Positions 53,198 through 64,000 of a stretch of 64,000 nucleotides of DNA are shown here, piece after piece. The notes beneath the pieces are model-generated. The model worked only from the letters and a program-made list of their open reading frames with translations. It was not told the origin of the DNA and ran no database searches. The position numbers and the translations under genes are program-made. Position 1 is the stretch's first letter. Every line of letters starts with the position of its first letter. Source of the DNA: Chromohalobacter sp. 11-W (GTDB taxonomy: Bacteria; Pseudomonadota; Gammaproteobacteria; Pseudomonadales; Halomonadaceae); NCBI RefSeq assembly GCF_029889905.1, contig NZ_JARANZ010000004.1, forward strand, positions 62,001 through 126,000. The letters run 5' to 3'.

Positions 53198-53541
53198 CTC
53201 CCATCCCGCAAGTTCCGCTAAATTTCCTGCTTGCCTAAGCAGAGCCTCTCTGTCTGATGCACCTCGTTGGCGTTTTGCTGTGCTATGCGTTCTGCGGAAC
53301 GTGTTGCGTCTGTATATCCGTCGCATTGCGCGCTTGGTGGGTGAGGCCCATCGCCGCCGTGAATTCGCCGGGGGAGGGATAATCCCCTTGCGACGCATCG
53401 TAGTCTTGCCCGGCGTAGCTAGGTGCCTGTTTCAATAGAAGAATGAGCGCGGGCTAAGGCGGCGTTCTGGCAAACGAATTCACTTCCAGCCTTGACGCCC
53501 TCGAACTAATCCGTATACTACGCCGCGTGCTCCGGCATCGT
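53198..53541. other. Non-coding gap between tRNA-Met and the tRNA-Asn cluster
   Basis: About 340 bases with no credible gene. The only ORF of note (53180-53398, minus strand) overlaps the tRNA and is Arg-rich nonsense. The right end holds the tRNA-Asn promoter (53492-53519). Nothing else is recognised. Confidence 0.6.
53492..53519 (+). promoter_or_regulatory. Sigma-70 promoter of the tRNA-Asn cluster
   Basis: TTGACG, 16-base spacer, TATACT: 5/6 and 5/6 to consensus. It ends 22 bases before the first tRNA-Asn, and is followed by a GC-rich CGCCGCG discriminator typical of stringently controlled stable RNA promoters. Confidence 0.8.
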
Positions 53542-53617
53542 TCCCCGATAGCTCAGTTGGTAGAGCAAATGACTGTTAATCATTGGGTCGCAGGTTCGAG
53601 TCCTGCTCGGGGAGCCA
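53542..53617 (+). tRNA. tRNA-Asn (GTT), copy 1
   Basis: 76 bases, acceptor TCCCCGA/TCGGGGA, anticodon loop CTGTTAA (GTT), encoded GCCA end. It differs from copies 2 and 3 by a G-C pair at the base of the T stem (GCAGG/CCTGC). Confidence 0.95.
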
Positions 53618-53638
53618 ATACCGGATCGCGCTCGGCGA

Positions 53639-53714
53639 TCCCCGATAGCTCAGTTGGTAGAGCAAATGACTGTTAATCATTGGGTCACAGGTTCGAGTCC
53701 TGTTCGGGGAGCCA
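53639..53714 (+). tRNA. tRNA-Asn (GTT), copy 2
   Basis: 76 bases; same cloverleaf as copy 1 with an A-U pair (ACAGG/CCTGT) in the T stem. It lies 21 bases after copy 1, consistent with one precursor transcript. Confidence 0.95.
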
Positions 53715-53742
53715 ACTTCCCGCCGAGTGACATCGCTGATAT

Positions 53743-53818
53743 TCCCCGATAGCTCAGTTGGTAGAGCAAATGACTGTTAATCATTGGGTCACAGGTTCGA
53801 GTCCTGTTCGGGGAGCCA
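53743..53818 (+). tRNA. tRNA-Asn (GTT), copy 3
   Basis: 76 bases, identical to copy 2, 28 bases downstream of it. It lies 19 bases before the stop of the convergent ligB gene; no intrinsic terminator is visible between them. Confidence 0.95.
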
Positions 53819-53837
53819 GGCGATATTTTATGCTTCA

Positions 53838-55652
<1,815 letters not shown>

Positions 55653-55729
55653 TCATCGCTTCCAAGGTTTAGATAAACCTCATTTAACTGGAAACGATGA
55701 AAAAGACCAACCCTCTGGCGACGAGTATT

Positions 55730-55751
55730 GCCGCCGGCGTATGCCGGCGGC
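55730..55751 (-). terminator. Hairpin after prc
   Basis: GCCGCCGGC-GTAT-GCCGGCGGC, a 9-bp perfect stem, 7 bases after the prc stop. A U-run is not adjacent (TCTTTTTC lies 25 bases further), so strength is uncertain. Confidence 0.5.
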
Positions 55752-55758
55752 GAGACGT

Positions 55759-57825
55759 TTACTGCGCTTCTTTCAGGTGCGCATAGTCGAGCAGGATTTC
55801 CGCTGCCTCGATGACTTGCGCGCGGTCGACCGGCTTGTCGTCCTCTTCCTTGTCTTCTGGATCGTCACTCTCACGGGCATCGGTCCATTCCTCGAGCTGA
55901 TCGAGACCCAGCGCCTTGCGACGTTGATTCTCCAGCGAGAGTTGCTCGGCCTCCTGGGCATCCATTTCCCGCTGGCGCTGCTCGCGGTTCAAGCTGATGC
56001 TGGTCCGTTGCTCCTTGAGTTGCTTGGCCAGCGTGGCCTCGCGTTCGAGATAGACGAAGTTGGGGTCCTGCTTGGCGCGTTCGTCATGTTTCGCCTGCAG
56101 CGTGTCGAGATAGCGTTGTGGCTCGCCGTATTGGCGGTATTGCACGGAACGTACCTTGTCCCAGGGAAGGGCATTATCGAGTGCGCTTTCTCCGATTTCG
56201 TCCTTGCCGATGAGGCTGGGGAAGGTGATGTCCGGTTCGACGCCACGCAGTTGGGTGCTCTCGCCCGTGATGCGGTAGAACTTGGCGCGGGTCAGCTTGA
56301 TCTGGCCATGGCTGAGGTCATTGAGCGTCTGTACGGTCCCTTTGCCGAAGGTCTGGTTGCCGACCACCAGGCCGCGACCGTAATCCTGAATCGCGCCAGC
56401 GAAGATTTCCGAGGCGGACGCCGAAAGACGGTTGACCAGCACGGTCAGCGGACCGTCGTAGTGGGCGCCACGGTCAGAGTCGCCGTAGAGGTTGATGCGG
56501 CCGCGGGCGTCGCGTACCTGCACGGTAGGGCCCCGATCGATGAAGAGGCCGATCAGCGAGTTGGCTTCCTGTAGGGCGCCGCCGCCGTTATTGCGCAGGT
56601 CCAGGACAATGCCCTCGACGTTTTCCTGCTTGAGTTTATCGATCTCCTTGGCGACGTCCCGCGTGCTACTGCGGTAGTCGTTGTCACCGGCCTGCCAGGC
56701 ATCGAAATCGACATAGAAGGTGGGCACATCGATCACGCCGACCTTGTGATCCTCGCCATCGCGGGTCACGGTCACGACCTCGCTCTGGGCGGCCTGATCC
56801 TCGAGCTTGACGGTGTCGCGGGTGATGCGAACCGTGTGCGTGCGTGTCACGTCGACGGCCTTGGCCGGAATGACGTCGAGACGCACGGTCGAGCCCTTGG
56901 GGCCACGAATCAGATCGACGACCTCGTCGAGGCGCATGCCCACGACATTGACCATTTCGCCATCCTCGCCTTGTCCCACCGCAACGATACGATCGGCGGG
57001 TTCCAGGGCGTTGCCCTTGTCGGCGGGGCCGCCGGGCACCAGGCTGGATACTTTGACGTATTCCCCCTCGCTTTGCAGCAGCGCACCGATACCTTCCAGC
57101 GAGAGCTTCATCTGGATGTCGAAGGATTCGCTCTGGCTTGGGGACAGGTAGCTGGTATGCGGGTCGACGGTGCCGGTGACGGCATTGAGGAACAGCACCA
57201 GAACGTCTTCGGCATTGGTCTGTTCGACGCGGGAGAGTTGGTTCTCGTAACGATCGCGCAGGGTCTTGATGATGTCCTTGGCGTCATCTTCCTCCGGGGC
57301 GCTGAGAGATTGGGTCAGCGCGGCATTCTTGAGGCGCTTTTCCCAAAGTCGGTCGAGTGCGTCCGGCCCCTGGGCCCAGGATTCGTCTTCTCGGTCCAGC
57401 GCCAGGCGCTCGTTGCCCTGATAATCGAAATTGCTGCCATCATCGAGACGCTCGATCATCCATTTCAGGCGTGCCTCGAGACGTTCCTGGTAGCGTGCGT
57501 AGAGCTCGTAGACGCGTTCGAGCTTTCCTTCGTCGAGCGCCTCGTCGAAAGAAGAATCGAGATCTTGGAAGTCCTTTACGTCACGTGCTAGTAAGTAGGC
57601 GCGTTGGGGGTCAAGTACATCGAGGTAGCGCTGAAACGCTCTCGAAGACCACTCATCGTCCAGGTTGATATCGGCGTAATGTCCATATCGCAGCGATTCA
57701 GCGACTTCCGCCGCTGCTTGCCGCTGTTCGTCGGTGGGTGTTGGGGCATTGGCCAATGCCGGGGCACACACCACCAGCCACAGTGACAAGATCGCCGCGC
57801 GCCGAGCGGCTGCAAACAGGCTCAT
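55759..57825 (-). CDS. prc: Periplasmic carboxy-terminal (tail-specific) protease
   Basis: Degrades or trims periplasmic proteins such as FtsI and peptidoglycan hydrolases with exposed C-termini. The 688 residues match E. coli Prc (682). It has a signal peptide (cleavage after PALA, about 26) and an N-terminal helical domain. A PDZ domain follows (SLVPGGPADKGNALEPADRIVAVGQG). The catalytic region VNRLSASASEIFAGAIQDYGR with the nucleophile serine comes next, then QTFGKGTVQ with the lysine. GGGAG lies 10 bases before the ATG. It precedes ligB in the same direction with a hairpin between. Confidence 0.93.
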   Translation of the reverse strand: MSLFAAARRAAILSLWLVVCAPALANAPTPTDEQRQAAAEVAESLRYGHYADINLDDEWSSRAFQRYLDVLDPQRAYLLARDVKDFQDLDSSFDEALDEGKLERVYELYARYQERLEARLKWMIERLDDGSNFDYQGNERLALDREDESWAQGPDALDRLWEKRLKNAALTQSLSAPEEDDAKDIIKTLRDRYENQLSRVEQTNAEDVLVLFLNAVTGTVDPHTSYLSPSQSESFDIQMKLSLEGIGALLQSEGEYVKVSSLVPGGPADKGNALEPADRIVAVGQGEDGEMVNVVGMRLDEVVDLIRGPKGSTVRLDVIPAKAVDVTRTHTVRITRDTVKLEDQAAQSEVVTVTRDGEDHKVGVIDVPTFYVDFDAWQAGDNDYRSSTRDVAKEIDKLKQENVEGIVLDLRNNGGGALQEANSLIGLFIDRGPTVQVRDARGRINLYGDSDRGAHYDGPLTVLVNRLSASASEIFAGAIQDYGRGLVVGNQTFGKGTVQTLNDLSHGQIKLTRAKFYRITGESTQLRGVEPDITFPSLIGKDEIGESALDNALPWDKVRSVQYRQYGEPQRYLDTLQAKHDERAKQDPNFVYLEREATLAKQLKEQRTSISLNREQRQREMDAQEAEQLSLENQRRKALGLDQLEEWTDARESDDPEDKEEDDKPVDRAQVIEAAEILLDYAHLKEAQ

Positions 57826-57956
57826 TAATCAAGCACTCCCGGTTTCATGTACACTCTCGTTCCCAGATTGCCGGTCCCTTGAGTTGAGTTTTCTCAGACC
57901 GGACTGGCATTGTAGCAGTCTGTATCATCCGTCACAGACACTTCTCCGAGGACGCC

Positions 57957-59255
57957 ATGGCTCACGCCCCCACCCTTGATCGCTTGTTACATTTTCTCGA
58001 ACGTTCCCCCACGCCTTGGCATGCCGTCGACAATATGGCCAGGCGACTCGAGCAAGCGGGATACCGTCGCCTCGAGGAAACCGAGGCTTGGCAGTTGGCG
58101 CCTGGCGAGCGCTTTTACGTTACCCGCAATGATTCGTCGTTGATCGCCATGCAGGTGCCGGAGGTGGCCCTGGGCGGGTTGCGCATGATCGGGGCGCATA
58201 CCGATAGCCCGGGGCTGCGGCTCAAGCCCCAGCCGGTGGTCACCGGCAACGACTGGCTTCAACTGAGCGTCGAAGTCTACGGCGGTGCGTTGTTGGCGCC
58301 TTGGTTCGACCGAGATTTGGGCCTGGCCGGGCGTGTCCATGTACGGCGTGAGGATGGGCGACTGCAGGGCGTATTATTGCACGTTGATCGCCCCGTCGCG
58401 ATCATCCCCAGTCTGGCGATTCATCTCGACAGGGAGGCCAATAATGGGCGTGAGCTGAACGCTCAGACACAGATGCTGCCGGTCATGCTGCAGGGCGGTA
58501 GTGAGCCCGATCTGGAGAAGTGGCTCAAGCGCTGGCTGTATGAGCAGCATGGTTTGGAAAACATCCAACTGATGGATTATGAACTCGCCCTCTACGACAT
58601 GCAGCGGCCGTCGCGTGTGGGGATCGAGGGCGAGCTGATCGCCAGCGCGCGTCTGGATAACCTGCTGTCGTGCTTTATGGGTATCGAAGCGTTGTTGGCC
58701 AGTGATGGTCAGCAAGGCGCGGTATTCGTCGCCAACGACCATGAAGAAGTGGGTAGTGCCAGCGCCAGCGGCGCCCAGGGCCCGTTTCTGGGGGACGTGC
58801 TGCGCCGCGTGCATGCCCAATTGGGCGAGGGCGGCGAAGACGGCTGGGTGCGTCTGATTCAAGGATCGCGAATGATCTCCTGCGACAATGCCCACGCCCT
58901 GCACCCTAACTTCCCCGAAAAGCATGATGCCCACCACGGCCCGACGATCAACGGCGGTCCGGTGATAAAGGTCAACGCCAATCAGCGTTATGCCACCAAT
59001 AGCGCTACGGCGGCGATGTTCCGGGATATCTGTCGCGAGGCGGGGGCGCCGGTCCAGACGTTTGTTACACGCGCCGACATGGGATGTGGCAGTACCATCG
59101 GGCCGATCACCGCCACCGAGCTCGGGGTGCCGACGCTAGATGTCGGGGTACCGCAGTGGGGAATGCACTCGATTCGCGAAACCGCTGGCAGTCGTGACGC
59201 CGACTATCTGATTCGCGCGTTGACGGCCTACGTCAATCGCGCAGAATTGAACTAG
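57957..59255 (+). CDS. apeB: M18 family metallo-aminopeptidase
   Basis: Removes N-terminal acidic or other residues from peptides in the cytoplasm. The 432-residue length fits M18 (DNPEP/ApeB). Metal and catalytic regions: GAHTDSPGLRLKP (first zinc His), ANDHEEVGSASASGAQGPF (catalytic Glu and zinc Glu), SCDNAHALHPNFPEKHD and QWGMHSIRE (last zinc His). GAGGA lies 5 bases before the ATG. A strong terminator ends it and also faces the inverted tRNA-Met. Confidence 0.93.
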   Translation: MAHAPTLDRLLHFLERSPTPWHAVDNMARRLEQAGYRRLEETEAWQLAPGERFYVTRNDSSLIAMQVPEVALGGLRMIGAHTDSPGLRLKPQPVVTGNDWLQLSVEVYGGALLAPWFDRDLGLAGRVHVRREDGRLQGVLLHVDRPVAIIPSLAIHLDREANNGRELNAQTQMLPVMLQGGSEPDLEKWLKRWLYEQHGLENIQLMDYELALYDMQRPSRVGIEGELIASARLDNLLSCFMGIEALLASDGQQGAVFVANDHEEVGSASASGAQGPFLGDVLRRVHAQLGEGGEDGWVRLIQGSRMISCDNAHALHPNFPEKHDAHHGPTINGGPVIKVNANQRYATNSATAAMFRDICREAGAPVQTFVTRADMGCGSTIGPITATELGVPTLDVGVPQWGMHSIRETAGSRDADYLIRALTAYVNRAELN

Positions 59256-59281
59256 GCGCTTGTCTCGAGCACGGAAACACG

Positions 59282-59317
59282 AAAAAGCCCGCCGACACGA
59301 ATGTCGGCGGGCTTTTT
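59282..59317. terminator. Bidirectional terminator between apeB and tRNA-Met
   Basis: AAAAAGCCCGCCGACA-CGAA-TGTCGGCGGGCTTTTT: 16-bp perfect stem, A-run on one side and U-run on the other, so it can end transcription from both directions. Confidence 0.92.
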
Positions 59318-59323
59318 GGATCC

Positions 59324-59400
59324 TGGTGGCTACGCCCTGACTCGAACAGGGGACCCCATCATTATGAGTGATGTGCTCTAACCAACTGAGCTACGTAGCC
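59324..59400 (-). tRNA. tRNA-Met (CAT), elongator type, inverted second copy
   Basis: 77 bases, identical in every position to the copy at 53120-53196 but on the minus strand. It lies between the apeB terminator and ychF. Confidence 0.95.
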
Positions 59401-59485
59401 GTTCAGTGCGGGCGAATACTACGTGTAACTCCCTGATGTGTCAACTATTCGCCGCCATCAGGGCGCCCGACGCCGCCGGGGGCGA

Positions 59486-60577
59486 CTAGACATTGAAACG
59501 GAAATGCACGACATCCCCATCGACGACGATGTAATCCTTGCCTTCCAGGCGCCATTTTCCCGCATCCTTGGCGCCTTGTTCGCCGCCCAGTGTCACGAAG
59601 TCGTCATAGCCGACCACTTCGGCGCGGATGAAACCCTTCTGGAAGTCGGTATGAATCGCGCCGGCAGCTTCCGGGGCGGTGGCCCCGATAGGCGTGGTCC
59701 AGGCGCGGACTTCCTTGACCCCCGCGGTGAAATACGTCTGCAGGCCGAGCAGGGCATAACCGGCGCGAATGACCCGATCGAGGCCGGGTTCTTCCATGCC
59801 CATCTCCTCGAGGAAGGCGCTGCGTTCCTCTTCATCGAGCTCAGCGATTTCGGCTTCGATCTGGTTACACACCGGCACCACCACGGCGCCTTCCTCGGCG
59901 GCGATCGCGTGAACGGTGTCGAGATAAGGATTGTTCTCGAAACCGTCCTCGTTGACGTTGGCGATGTACATGGTGGGTTTTAGGGTCAAGAAGCCGAAGC
60001 TCTTGAGCTGGCGTCGCTCGTCGTCATCGAGGCCGAAACTGCGTAGCGGCTGGCCCTCGGCCAGGTGGGGCAGGATGCGGTCGAGGATGGCCTTGGTCGC
60101 CATGGCTTCCTTGTCGCCCCCCTTGACCACGCGGGCGAGGCGCTGGATGGCGCGCTCCACGGTATCCAGATCGGCAAGCGCGAGTTCGAGATTGATAGTC
60201 TCGATGTCGGTCTTGGGGTCGACCTGGTTGGCGACGTGAATGACGTTGTCATTATCGAAGCAACGCACCACGTGGGCGATGGCCTGGGTCTCGCGGATAT
60301 TGGCCAGGAACTGGTTGCCCAACCCTTCGCCTTTCGAGGCGCCCGCGACAAGGCCGGCGATGTCCACGAACTCCATGGTTGTCGGGATGACTTTCTGCGG
60401 TTTGACGATGGCCGCCAGCTTATCCAGACGCGGGTCCGGCATGGGGACGATGCCGACGTTGGGTTCGATGGTGCAGAAAGGAAAGTTTTCGGCGTCGATT
60501 CCCGACTTGGTCAAGGCATTGAACAGCGTGGATTTGCCGACATTGGGAAGGCCGACGATACCGCAATTGAAACCCAT
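59486..60577 (-). CDS. ychF: Ribosome-associated P-loop ATPase YchF
   Basis: Obg-related ATPase that binds ribosomes and responds to oxidative stress. The 363 residues match E. coli YchF (363). It has P-loop GLPNVGKS (9-16), [20 protein letters not shown], the altered base-recognition motif NVNED (instead of NKxD, explaining ATP use), and a C-terminal TGS-like domain ending HFRFNV. AGGAAG lies 5 bases upstream of the ATG. It follows pth in the conserved order pth-ychF. Confidence 0.95.
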   Translation of the reverse strand: MGFNCGIVGLPNVGKSTLFNALTKSGIDAENFPFCTIEPNVGIVPMPDPRLDKLAAIVKPQKVIPTTMEFVDIAGLVAGASKGEGLGNQFLANIRETQAIAHVVRCFDNDNVIHVANQVDPKTDIETINLELALADLDTVERAIQRLARVVKGGDKEAMATKAILDRILPHLAEGQPLRSFGLDDDERRQLKSFGFLTLKPTMYIANVNEDGFENNPYLDTVHAIAAEEGAVVVPVCNQIEAEIAELDEEERSAFLEEMGMEEPGLDRVIRAGYALLGLQTYFTAGVKEVRAWTTPIGATAPEAAGAIHTDFQKGFIRAEVVGYDDFVTLGGEQGAKDAGKWRLEGKDYIVVDGDVVHFRFNV

Positions 60578-60675
60578 GGGATCTTCCTGAATCGTATGCG
60601 AAAGGGCGTGATGAACGTGGCCCGCATTCTACCGATGTGGCGGGTGTGGGGCTATGGGCGCGAGGCGGCTTGTGT

Positions 60676-61260
60676 CTAGCCGTTGAAACTATGCAAGCGA
60701 TTCATGGCGCTTGCCCAGTCGCCGGCGACAACGTCGGGGAGTGTGCGCAGGCATTCCTCGATGGCGGCATCGATGGCAGTGCGTTCCGCCTTGCCGGGAC
60801 GTCCGAGGACATAGTTCGTCACTTGCTTGGCCGAGCCCGGATGGCCGATACCAACGCGCAAGCGATGGAAGGATTTGTCGTTGCCCAAGGCGCTGACGAT
60901 GTCGCGTAAACCGTTGTGGCCGCCATGGCCACCGCCGTGTTTGTAGCGTGCCGTACCCGGGGCGATATCCAGTTCGTCGTGGGCGACGAGAAGTTCGTCA
61001 GGAGATATCTTGAAGAACTGGCAAAGCGCGGCGACAGCCTTGCCGCTGCGATTCATGTAGGTGCTGGGCACCAACAAATGAAGATCATGGCCGGCGTAAT
61101 GGACCTTGGCATATTGCCCAAGGAACTTACGCTCGGCGCGTAGCGGGGTCAGGCTGTCGCGCGCCAGGGCTTCAACGGCCCAGGCGCCCGCATTGTGTCG
61201 CGTGGCATCATATTCGGAGCCTGGATTGCCCAGGCCGATCAACGCTTTGACGTGACTCAT
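60676..61260 (-). CDS. pth: Peptidyl-tRNA hydrolase
   Basis: Releases tRNA from prematurely dropped peptidyl-tRNA; essential for recycling. The 194 residues include the active-site His in TRHNAGAWAV (H22), VPSTYMNRSG, HDELDIAPG and HGGHNGLRDI, all Pth hallmarks. GAGGGG lies near the ATG. Located between rplY and ychF as in most gammaproteobacteria. Confidence 0.95.
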   Translation of the reverse strand: MSHVKALIGLGNPGSEYDATRHNAGAWAVEALARDSLTPLRAERKFLGQYAKVHYAGHDLHLLVPSTYMNRSGKAVAALCQFFKISPDELLVAHDELDIAPGTARYKHGGGHGGHNGLRDIVSALGNDKSFHRLRVGIGHPGSAKQVTNYVLGRPGKAERTAIDAAIEECLRTLPDVVAGDWASAMNRLHSFNG

Positions 61261-61280
61261 GCGGGCCCCTCGAAAACCGA

Positions 61281-61937
61281 TTACTCGGTCTTTTCGCCGT
61301 CTTCTGCGGCAGCGTCGTCACCGCCTTCCTCGTCTTCTTCGTCACCTTCGGTGCCGGTATCGGCATGCGTGACGCTGACCACACCGAAGTCGTGCTCTTC
61401 GCCATGGCTCAGAGCGACCAGGGATACGCCTTCCGGCAGCGGCAGGTCGGACAGGTGCAAGGTCTCGCCCAGTCCCAGGGATGCCACATCGACTTCCAGG
61501 TACTCGGGAAGCTTGCTGGGCAGGCAGCTGATCTCGACGTCGTTGGCCAGCACGTGCAGCACGCCGCCTTCTTCCTTGACGCCCTTGCACGCTTCTTCAC
61601 CGTTGACGTGCAGCGGCACGTTCATGGTGATTTCGTGTGTAGCATCGACACGCATGAAGTCGGCATGGGTTACCAACGCCTTGTAAGGGTGGCGCTGGAT
61701 GTCACGGATGATGACCTGCTCCGATTTGCCTTCGAGATCGATGTTGATCACGGACGAGAAGAAGGCTTCATCCTCGATGGCCTTGTAAAAGGCGGGCTTA
61801 TCGAGGGTGATCGGTTGCGGCGTCTCGTCGCCACCGTAGATGATAGCGGCGACTTTCTGGTTCTCACGACGCAGGCGGCGGCTCGCACCTTTCCCCAGGT
61901 CGTGACGAACCTTGGCGGATAGAGTGAATTGGGACAT
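61281..61937 (-). CDS. rplY: 50S ribosomal protein L25/Ctc
   Basis: Binds 5S rRNA. The 218-residue long form has the L25 N-terminal domain ([26 protein letters not shown]) and the Ctc-type C-terminal beta domain. The tail is extremely acidic ([19 protein letters not shown]), which fits a high-salt cytoplasm or intermediate halophile. GAGGTGA lies 5 bases before the ATG. It follows prs and precedes pth by 20 bases. Confidence 0.94.
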   Translation of the reverse strand: MSQFTLSAKVRHDLGKGASRRLRRENQKVAAIIYGGDETPQPITLDKPAFYKAIEDEAFFSSVINIDLEGKSEQVIIRDIQRHPYKALVTHADFMRVDATHEITMNVPLHVNGEEACKGVKEEGGVLHVLANDVEISCLPSKLPEYLEVDVASLGLGETLHLSDLPLPEGVSLVALSHGEEHDFGVVSVTHADTGTEGDEEDEEGGDDAAAEDGEKTE

Positions 61938-62054
61938 TGATTGTCACCTCATAGGTTATGTAAGGAAAGCGGCACCGCCCGCGACCAGACGATGCCGATT
62001 CCGTGAGGGCCTCGCGGCCCGCGTATCCGTGCACGCTCCCTGTGGCTTATTGCC

Positions 62055-62996
62055 TCAGTGGAACATGGCACTGACGGATTCTTCGTTACTGACGCGGCGA
62101 ATGGCTTCCGCGATCAGACCCGCGACCGAGAGCTGGCGGATCCGGCCACTGCGGGAGGCCGTCTCGGAAAGCGGAATGGTATCGGCCACGACGAGTTCGT
62201 CAAGTACCGAGCCGACGATATTGTCGACGGCTGGCCCAGACAGGATGGGGTGCGTCGCGTAGGCGACGACACGCCGGGCGCCGTGGCCCTTGAGCGCTTC
62301 GGCCGCCTTGCACAGGGTGCCGGCGGTATCGACCATGTCATCGACCACCACGCAAGTGCGATCCTGAATCTCGCCGATGATATGCATGACCTGGGCTTGG
62401 TTGGCCTGTGGACGACGCTTGTCGATGATCGCCAGATCGGCGTTGAGTTGCTTGGCGATGGCCCTTGCACGGACGACGCCGCCAACATCGGGGGAGACCA
62501 CGACGAGATCGTCGTAGTTCTGGCGCTCGATGTCATCGAGCAGGATCGGCGAGCCATAGACGTTGTCGACGGGGACGTCGAAAAAGCCCTGAATCTGATC
62601 GGCATGCAGGTCCATGGTCATGACACGGTCGACGCCAGCCTTGACCATCATGTCGGCGACCAGCTTGGCCGAGATCGGCACGCGTGCAGAACGCACTCGG
62701 CGGTCCTGGCGAGCATACCCGAAATACGGTACGACGGCGGTGATTCGCGTAGCGGAGGCACGGCGCAGTGCATCCACCATGAGAATCAACTCCATCAGGT
62801 TGTCGTTGGTCGGTGCGCAGGTGGACTGCAATACGAAGACGTCCTTGCCGCGAACGTTTTCATTGATCTCGACCGCGATTTCACCATCGCTGAATTGACC
62901 GACGGTTGCATGGCCCAGCCGGTTGTCGAGGCTTTCGGCCACCTTGCGGGCGAGTTCGGGATTGGCATTTCCCGCGAACACCATCAATTTAGACAC
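62055..62996 (-). CDS. prs: Ribose-phosphate pyrophosphokinase
   Basis: Makes PRPP from ribose-5-phosphate and ATP for nucleotide, His and Trp synthesis. The 313 residues include [44 protein letters not shown] (flexible catalytic loop region) and the PRPP site [13 protein letters not shown]. It appears to start at GTG (62994-62996) with AGGTGG 6 bases upstream. It sits directly after tRNA-Gln. Confidence 0.95.
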   Translation of the reverse strand: MSKLMVFAGNANPELARKVAESLDNRLGHATVGQFSDGEIAVEINENVRGKDVFVLQSTCAPTNDNLMELILMVDALRRASATRITAVVPYFGYARQDRRVRSARVPISAKLVADMMVKAGVDRVMTMDLHADQIQGFFDVPVDNVYGSPILLDDIERQNYDDLVVVSPDVGGVVRARAIAKQLNADLAIIDKRRPQANQAQVMHIIGEIQDRTCVVVDDMVDTAGTLCKAAEALKGHGARRVVAYATHPILSGPAVDNIVGSVLDELVVADTIPLSETASRSGRIRQLSVAGLIAEAIRRVSNEESVSAMFH

Positions 62997-63059
62997 GCGC
63001 AGCCACCTTTGGAGTCTTGAGGGATCTCGGAGTGGGATTCGTCGGGCGCTCTGAGAAAT

Positions 63060-63134
63060 TGGCTGGGGTACCAGGATTCGAACCTGGGAATGTCGGTACC
63101 AGAAACCGGTGCCTTACCACTTGGCTATACCCCA
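63060..63134 (-). tRNA. tRNA-Gln (CTG)
   Basis: 75 bases, acceptor TGGGGTA/TACCCCA, anticodon loop TTCTGGT (anticodon CTG, codon CAG), T arm GGTTCGAAT and encoded CCA. Located between ispE and prs, a conserved gammaproteobacterial position. The outermost anticodon-stem pair is C-A instead of C-G. Confidence 0.93.
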
Positions 63135-63209
63135 GCAACACATCGACTCGTTGTTTCGTGTGTCGTATTGCCCACATGGAACACGATGCCGATATCAGGC
63201 GTCCCCGTA

Positions 63210-64000
63210 TTAGCTCATGAGTGACATTTCATCGTGAATGTCGAGAGCGTCGTGGAGGGGGGAAGTGTTGCAGCCGCGTGCCTTGAATGCATGCCAATGG
63301 CTATCAACACGGCGCAAAATCCTATCGGCTTGTTGCTCACTCGTCAAGGGACAGAATAGACAGCTTCCTGTCCCCGTCAGCATGGCTGGGCCGAAAGCCG
63401 ATAACCAGTCGAGCGCTTGCGCGACCTTCGGCGACAAGCGTTTTACCGCAGCTTCGCAGTCATTGCGCCAGGCGCGTCCCTGTTCGGCTTCCCCTCGCAG
63501 TGCGCGCGCCATACTAATGGGCGGGGTGTTGCGTGTCAATTCGGGGTGGCCGAACACAGCAGGCGTCGATATTTCTTCCCCCGGGTGAAGGACCACGAAC
63601 CACGGGGTTTCGAGCGTCACGGGCGTCAGGCGTTCGCCAATGCCTTCCGCCCAGGCGCTCCGGCCGTATACGAAGACCGGCACATCGGCGCCCAGCGAAA
63701 GCCCTAGCTCAGCCAGGCGGGGAAGCCCCAGCGAGAGTGACCAGAGTCGGTCGAGCGCGAGTAGTGTGGTGGCCGCATCCGAGCTGCCGCCGCCCAAGCC
63801 GCCGCCCAAGGGGAGGTGCTTTTCCAGATGGATGTTCGCGCCCAGTGACGTGCCGCTTTCATGCTGCAGCAGGCGTGCGGCGCGCACGATGAGGTTGGCC
63901 TCGTGATCGACGCCCGCCATCGCGGGTTGCAGTTGGATGGCCCCGTCCTCGCGTGGCGCAAAGTGCAGGGTGTCGCCGCGGTCGAGGATTTGGAACAGCG
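63210..64000 (-). CDS. ispE: 4-diphosphocytidyl-2-C-methyl-D-erythritol kinase (5' end outside window)
   Basis: GHMP kinase of the MEP isoprenoid pathway. The reading frame is open to the window end, with LFQILDRGDTLHF encoded at 63960-63998, so the true start lies beyond 64000. The ATP motif is PLGGGLGGGSSDAA. Further down are SLGADVPVFVYGRSAWAEGIGE and TGTGSCLFC. About 263 codons are visible of roughly 290. The stop is 75 bases from the tRNA-Gln. Order ispE - tRNA-Gln - prs matches Pseudomonas and relatives. Confidence 0.94.
   Translation of the reverse strand, partial: LFQILDRGDTLHFAPREDGAIQLQPAMAGVDHEANLIVRAARLLQHESGTSLGANIHLEKHLPLGGGLGGGSSDAATTLLALDRLWSLSLGLPRLAELGLSLGADVPVFVYGRSAWAEGIGERLTPVTLETPWFVVLHPGEEISTPAVFGHPELTRNTPPISMARALRGEAEQGRAWRNDCEAAVKRLSPKVAQALDWLSAFGPAMLTGTGSCLFCPLTSEQQADRILRRVDSHWHAFKARGCNTSPLHDALDIHDEMSLMS

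Noticed and set aside
53180..53398. 72-residue ORF on the minus strand between tRNA-Met and tRNA-Asn
   Set aside because: Overlaps the 3' end of the tRNA, is Arg-rich with no fold-like pattern and has no ribosome site.
53542..53818. Repeat-spacer-repeat pattern suggestive of a CRISPR array
   Set aside because: The repeats are complete tRNA-Asn genes with CCA ends and short unequal spacers.

Overview
The window is a GC-rich, gene-dense gammaproteobacterial chromosome segment. Three things point to a halophilic member of the Halomonadaceae (Chromohalobacter/Halomonas-like): the choline-to-glycine-betaine operon betIBA with a divergent choline-binding protein, Ktr-type K+ uptake beside a Na+-coupled NSS transporter, and the order ispE - tRNA-Gln - prs - rplY - pth - ychF. 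The taxon is inferred from gene content; no rRNA is present. There is no prophage, transposase, integrase or CRISPR array. Most of the window is core chromosome with accessory loci inserted.

Layout. 1-5.4 kb: end of an MFS drug exporter, then the PhoB-type phosphate uptake operon pstSCAB behind a perfect Pho box. 5.4-8.7 kb: leftward cfa - MFS - DksA-like zinc finger, then a small membrane protein. 9-13.7 kb: arsenic locus (arsJ, ars-GAPDH, arsH, arsR, arsB) that exports arsenate as 1-arseno-3-phosphoglycerate and has no arsC. 13.8-17.6 kb: KtrB/KtrA and an NSS transporter. 17.6-22.3 kb: SIMPL protein, BtuF, CobO, orphan ParA, MpaB-type oxygenase, small membrane protein. 22.4-26.4 kb: overlapping FAN1-type nuclease and a Cas4-like nuclease/XPD-like helicase fusion. 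26.4-29.1 kb: a MITE-like repeat, a CaCA antiporter, a radical SAM protein behind a LexA box, and a winged-helix protein. 29.1-32.7 kb: BtuB with a cobalamin riboswitch, and NupC. 32.8-37.5 kb: MotAB-type pair, GlpQ, an unknown protein, QorA. 37.5-47.7 kb: second MITE-like copy, FadE, and an MdtABC-type RND pump. 47.9-53 kb: betIBA and the choline-binding protein with two matching BetI-type operators. 53.1-59.4 kb: tRNA-Met, three tandem tRNA-Asn, LigB, Prc, M18 aminopeptidase and an identical inverted tRNA-Met. 59.5-64 kb: ychF, pth, rplY, prs, tRNA-Gln and ispE (cut by the window end).

Themes. Vitamin B12 genes are scattered: riboswitch-controlled btuB, btuF and cobO, with no btuCD in view. 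DNA repair genes include the FAN1/helicase pair, the LexA-controlled radical SAM gene and ligB. Osmotic adaptation is covered by bet, the choline receptor and Ktr. The items most worth following up are the FAN1 + Cas4/XPD operon, the MITE-like repeat family, the arsC-less arsenic cluster with an apparently leaderless arsR, the paired BetI operators serving an orphan choline receptor, and a LigB with an export-type N-terminus.
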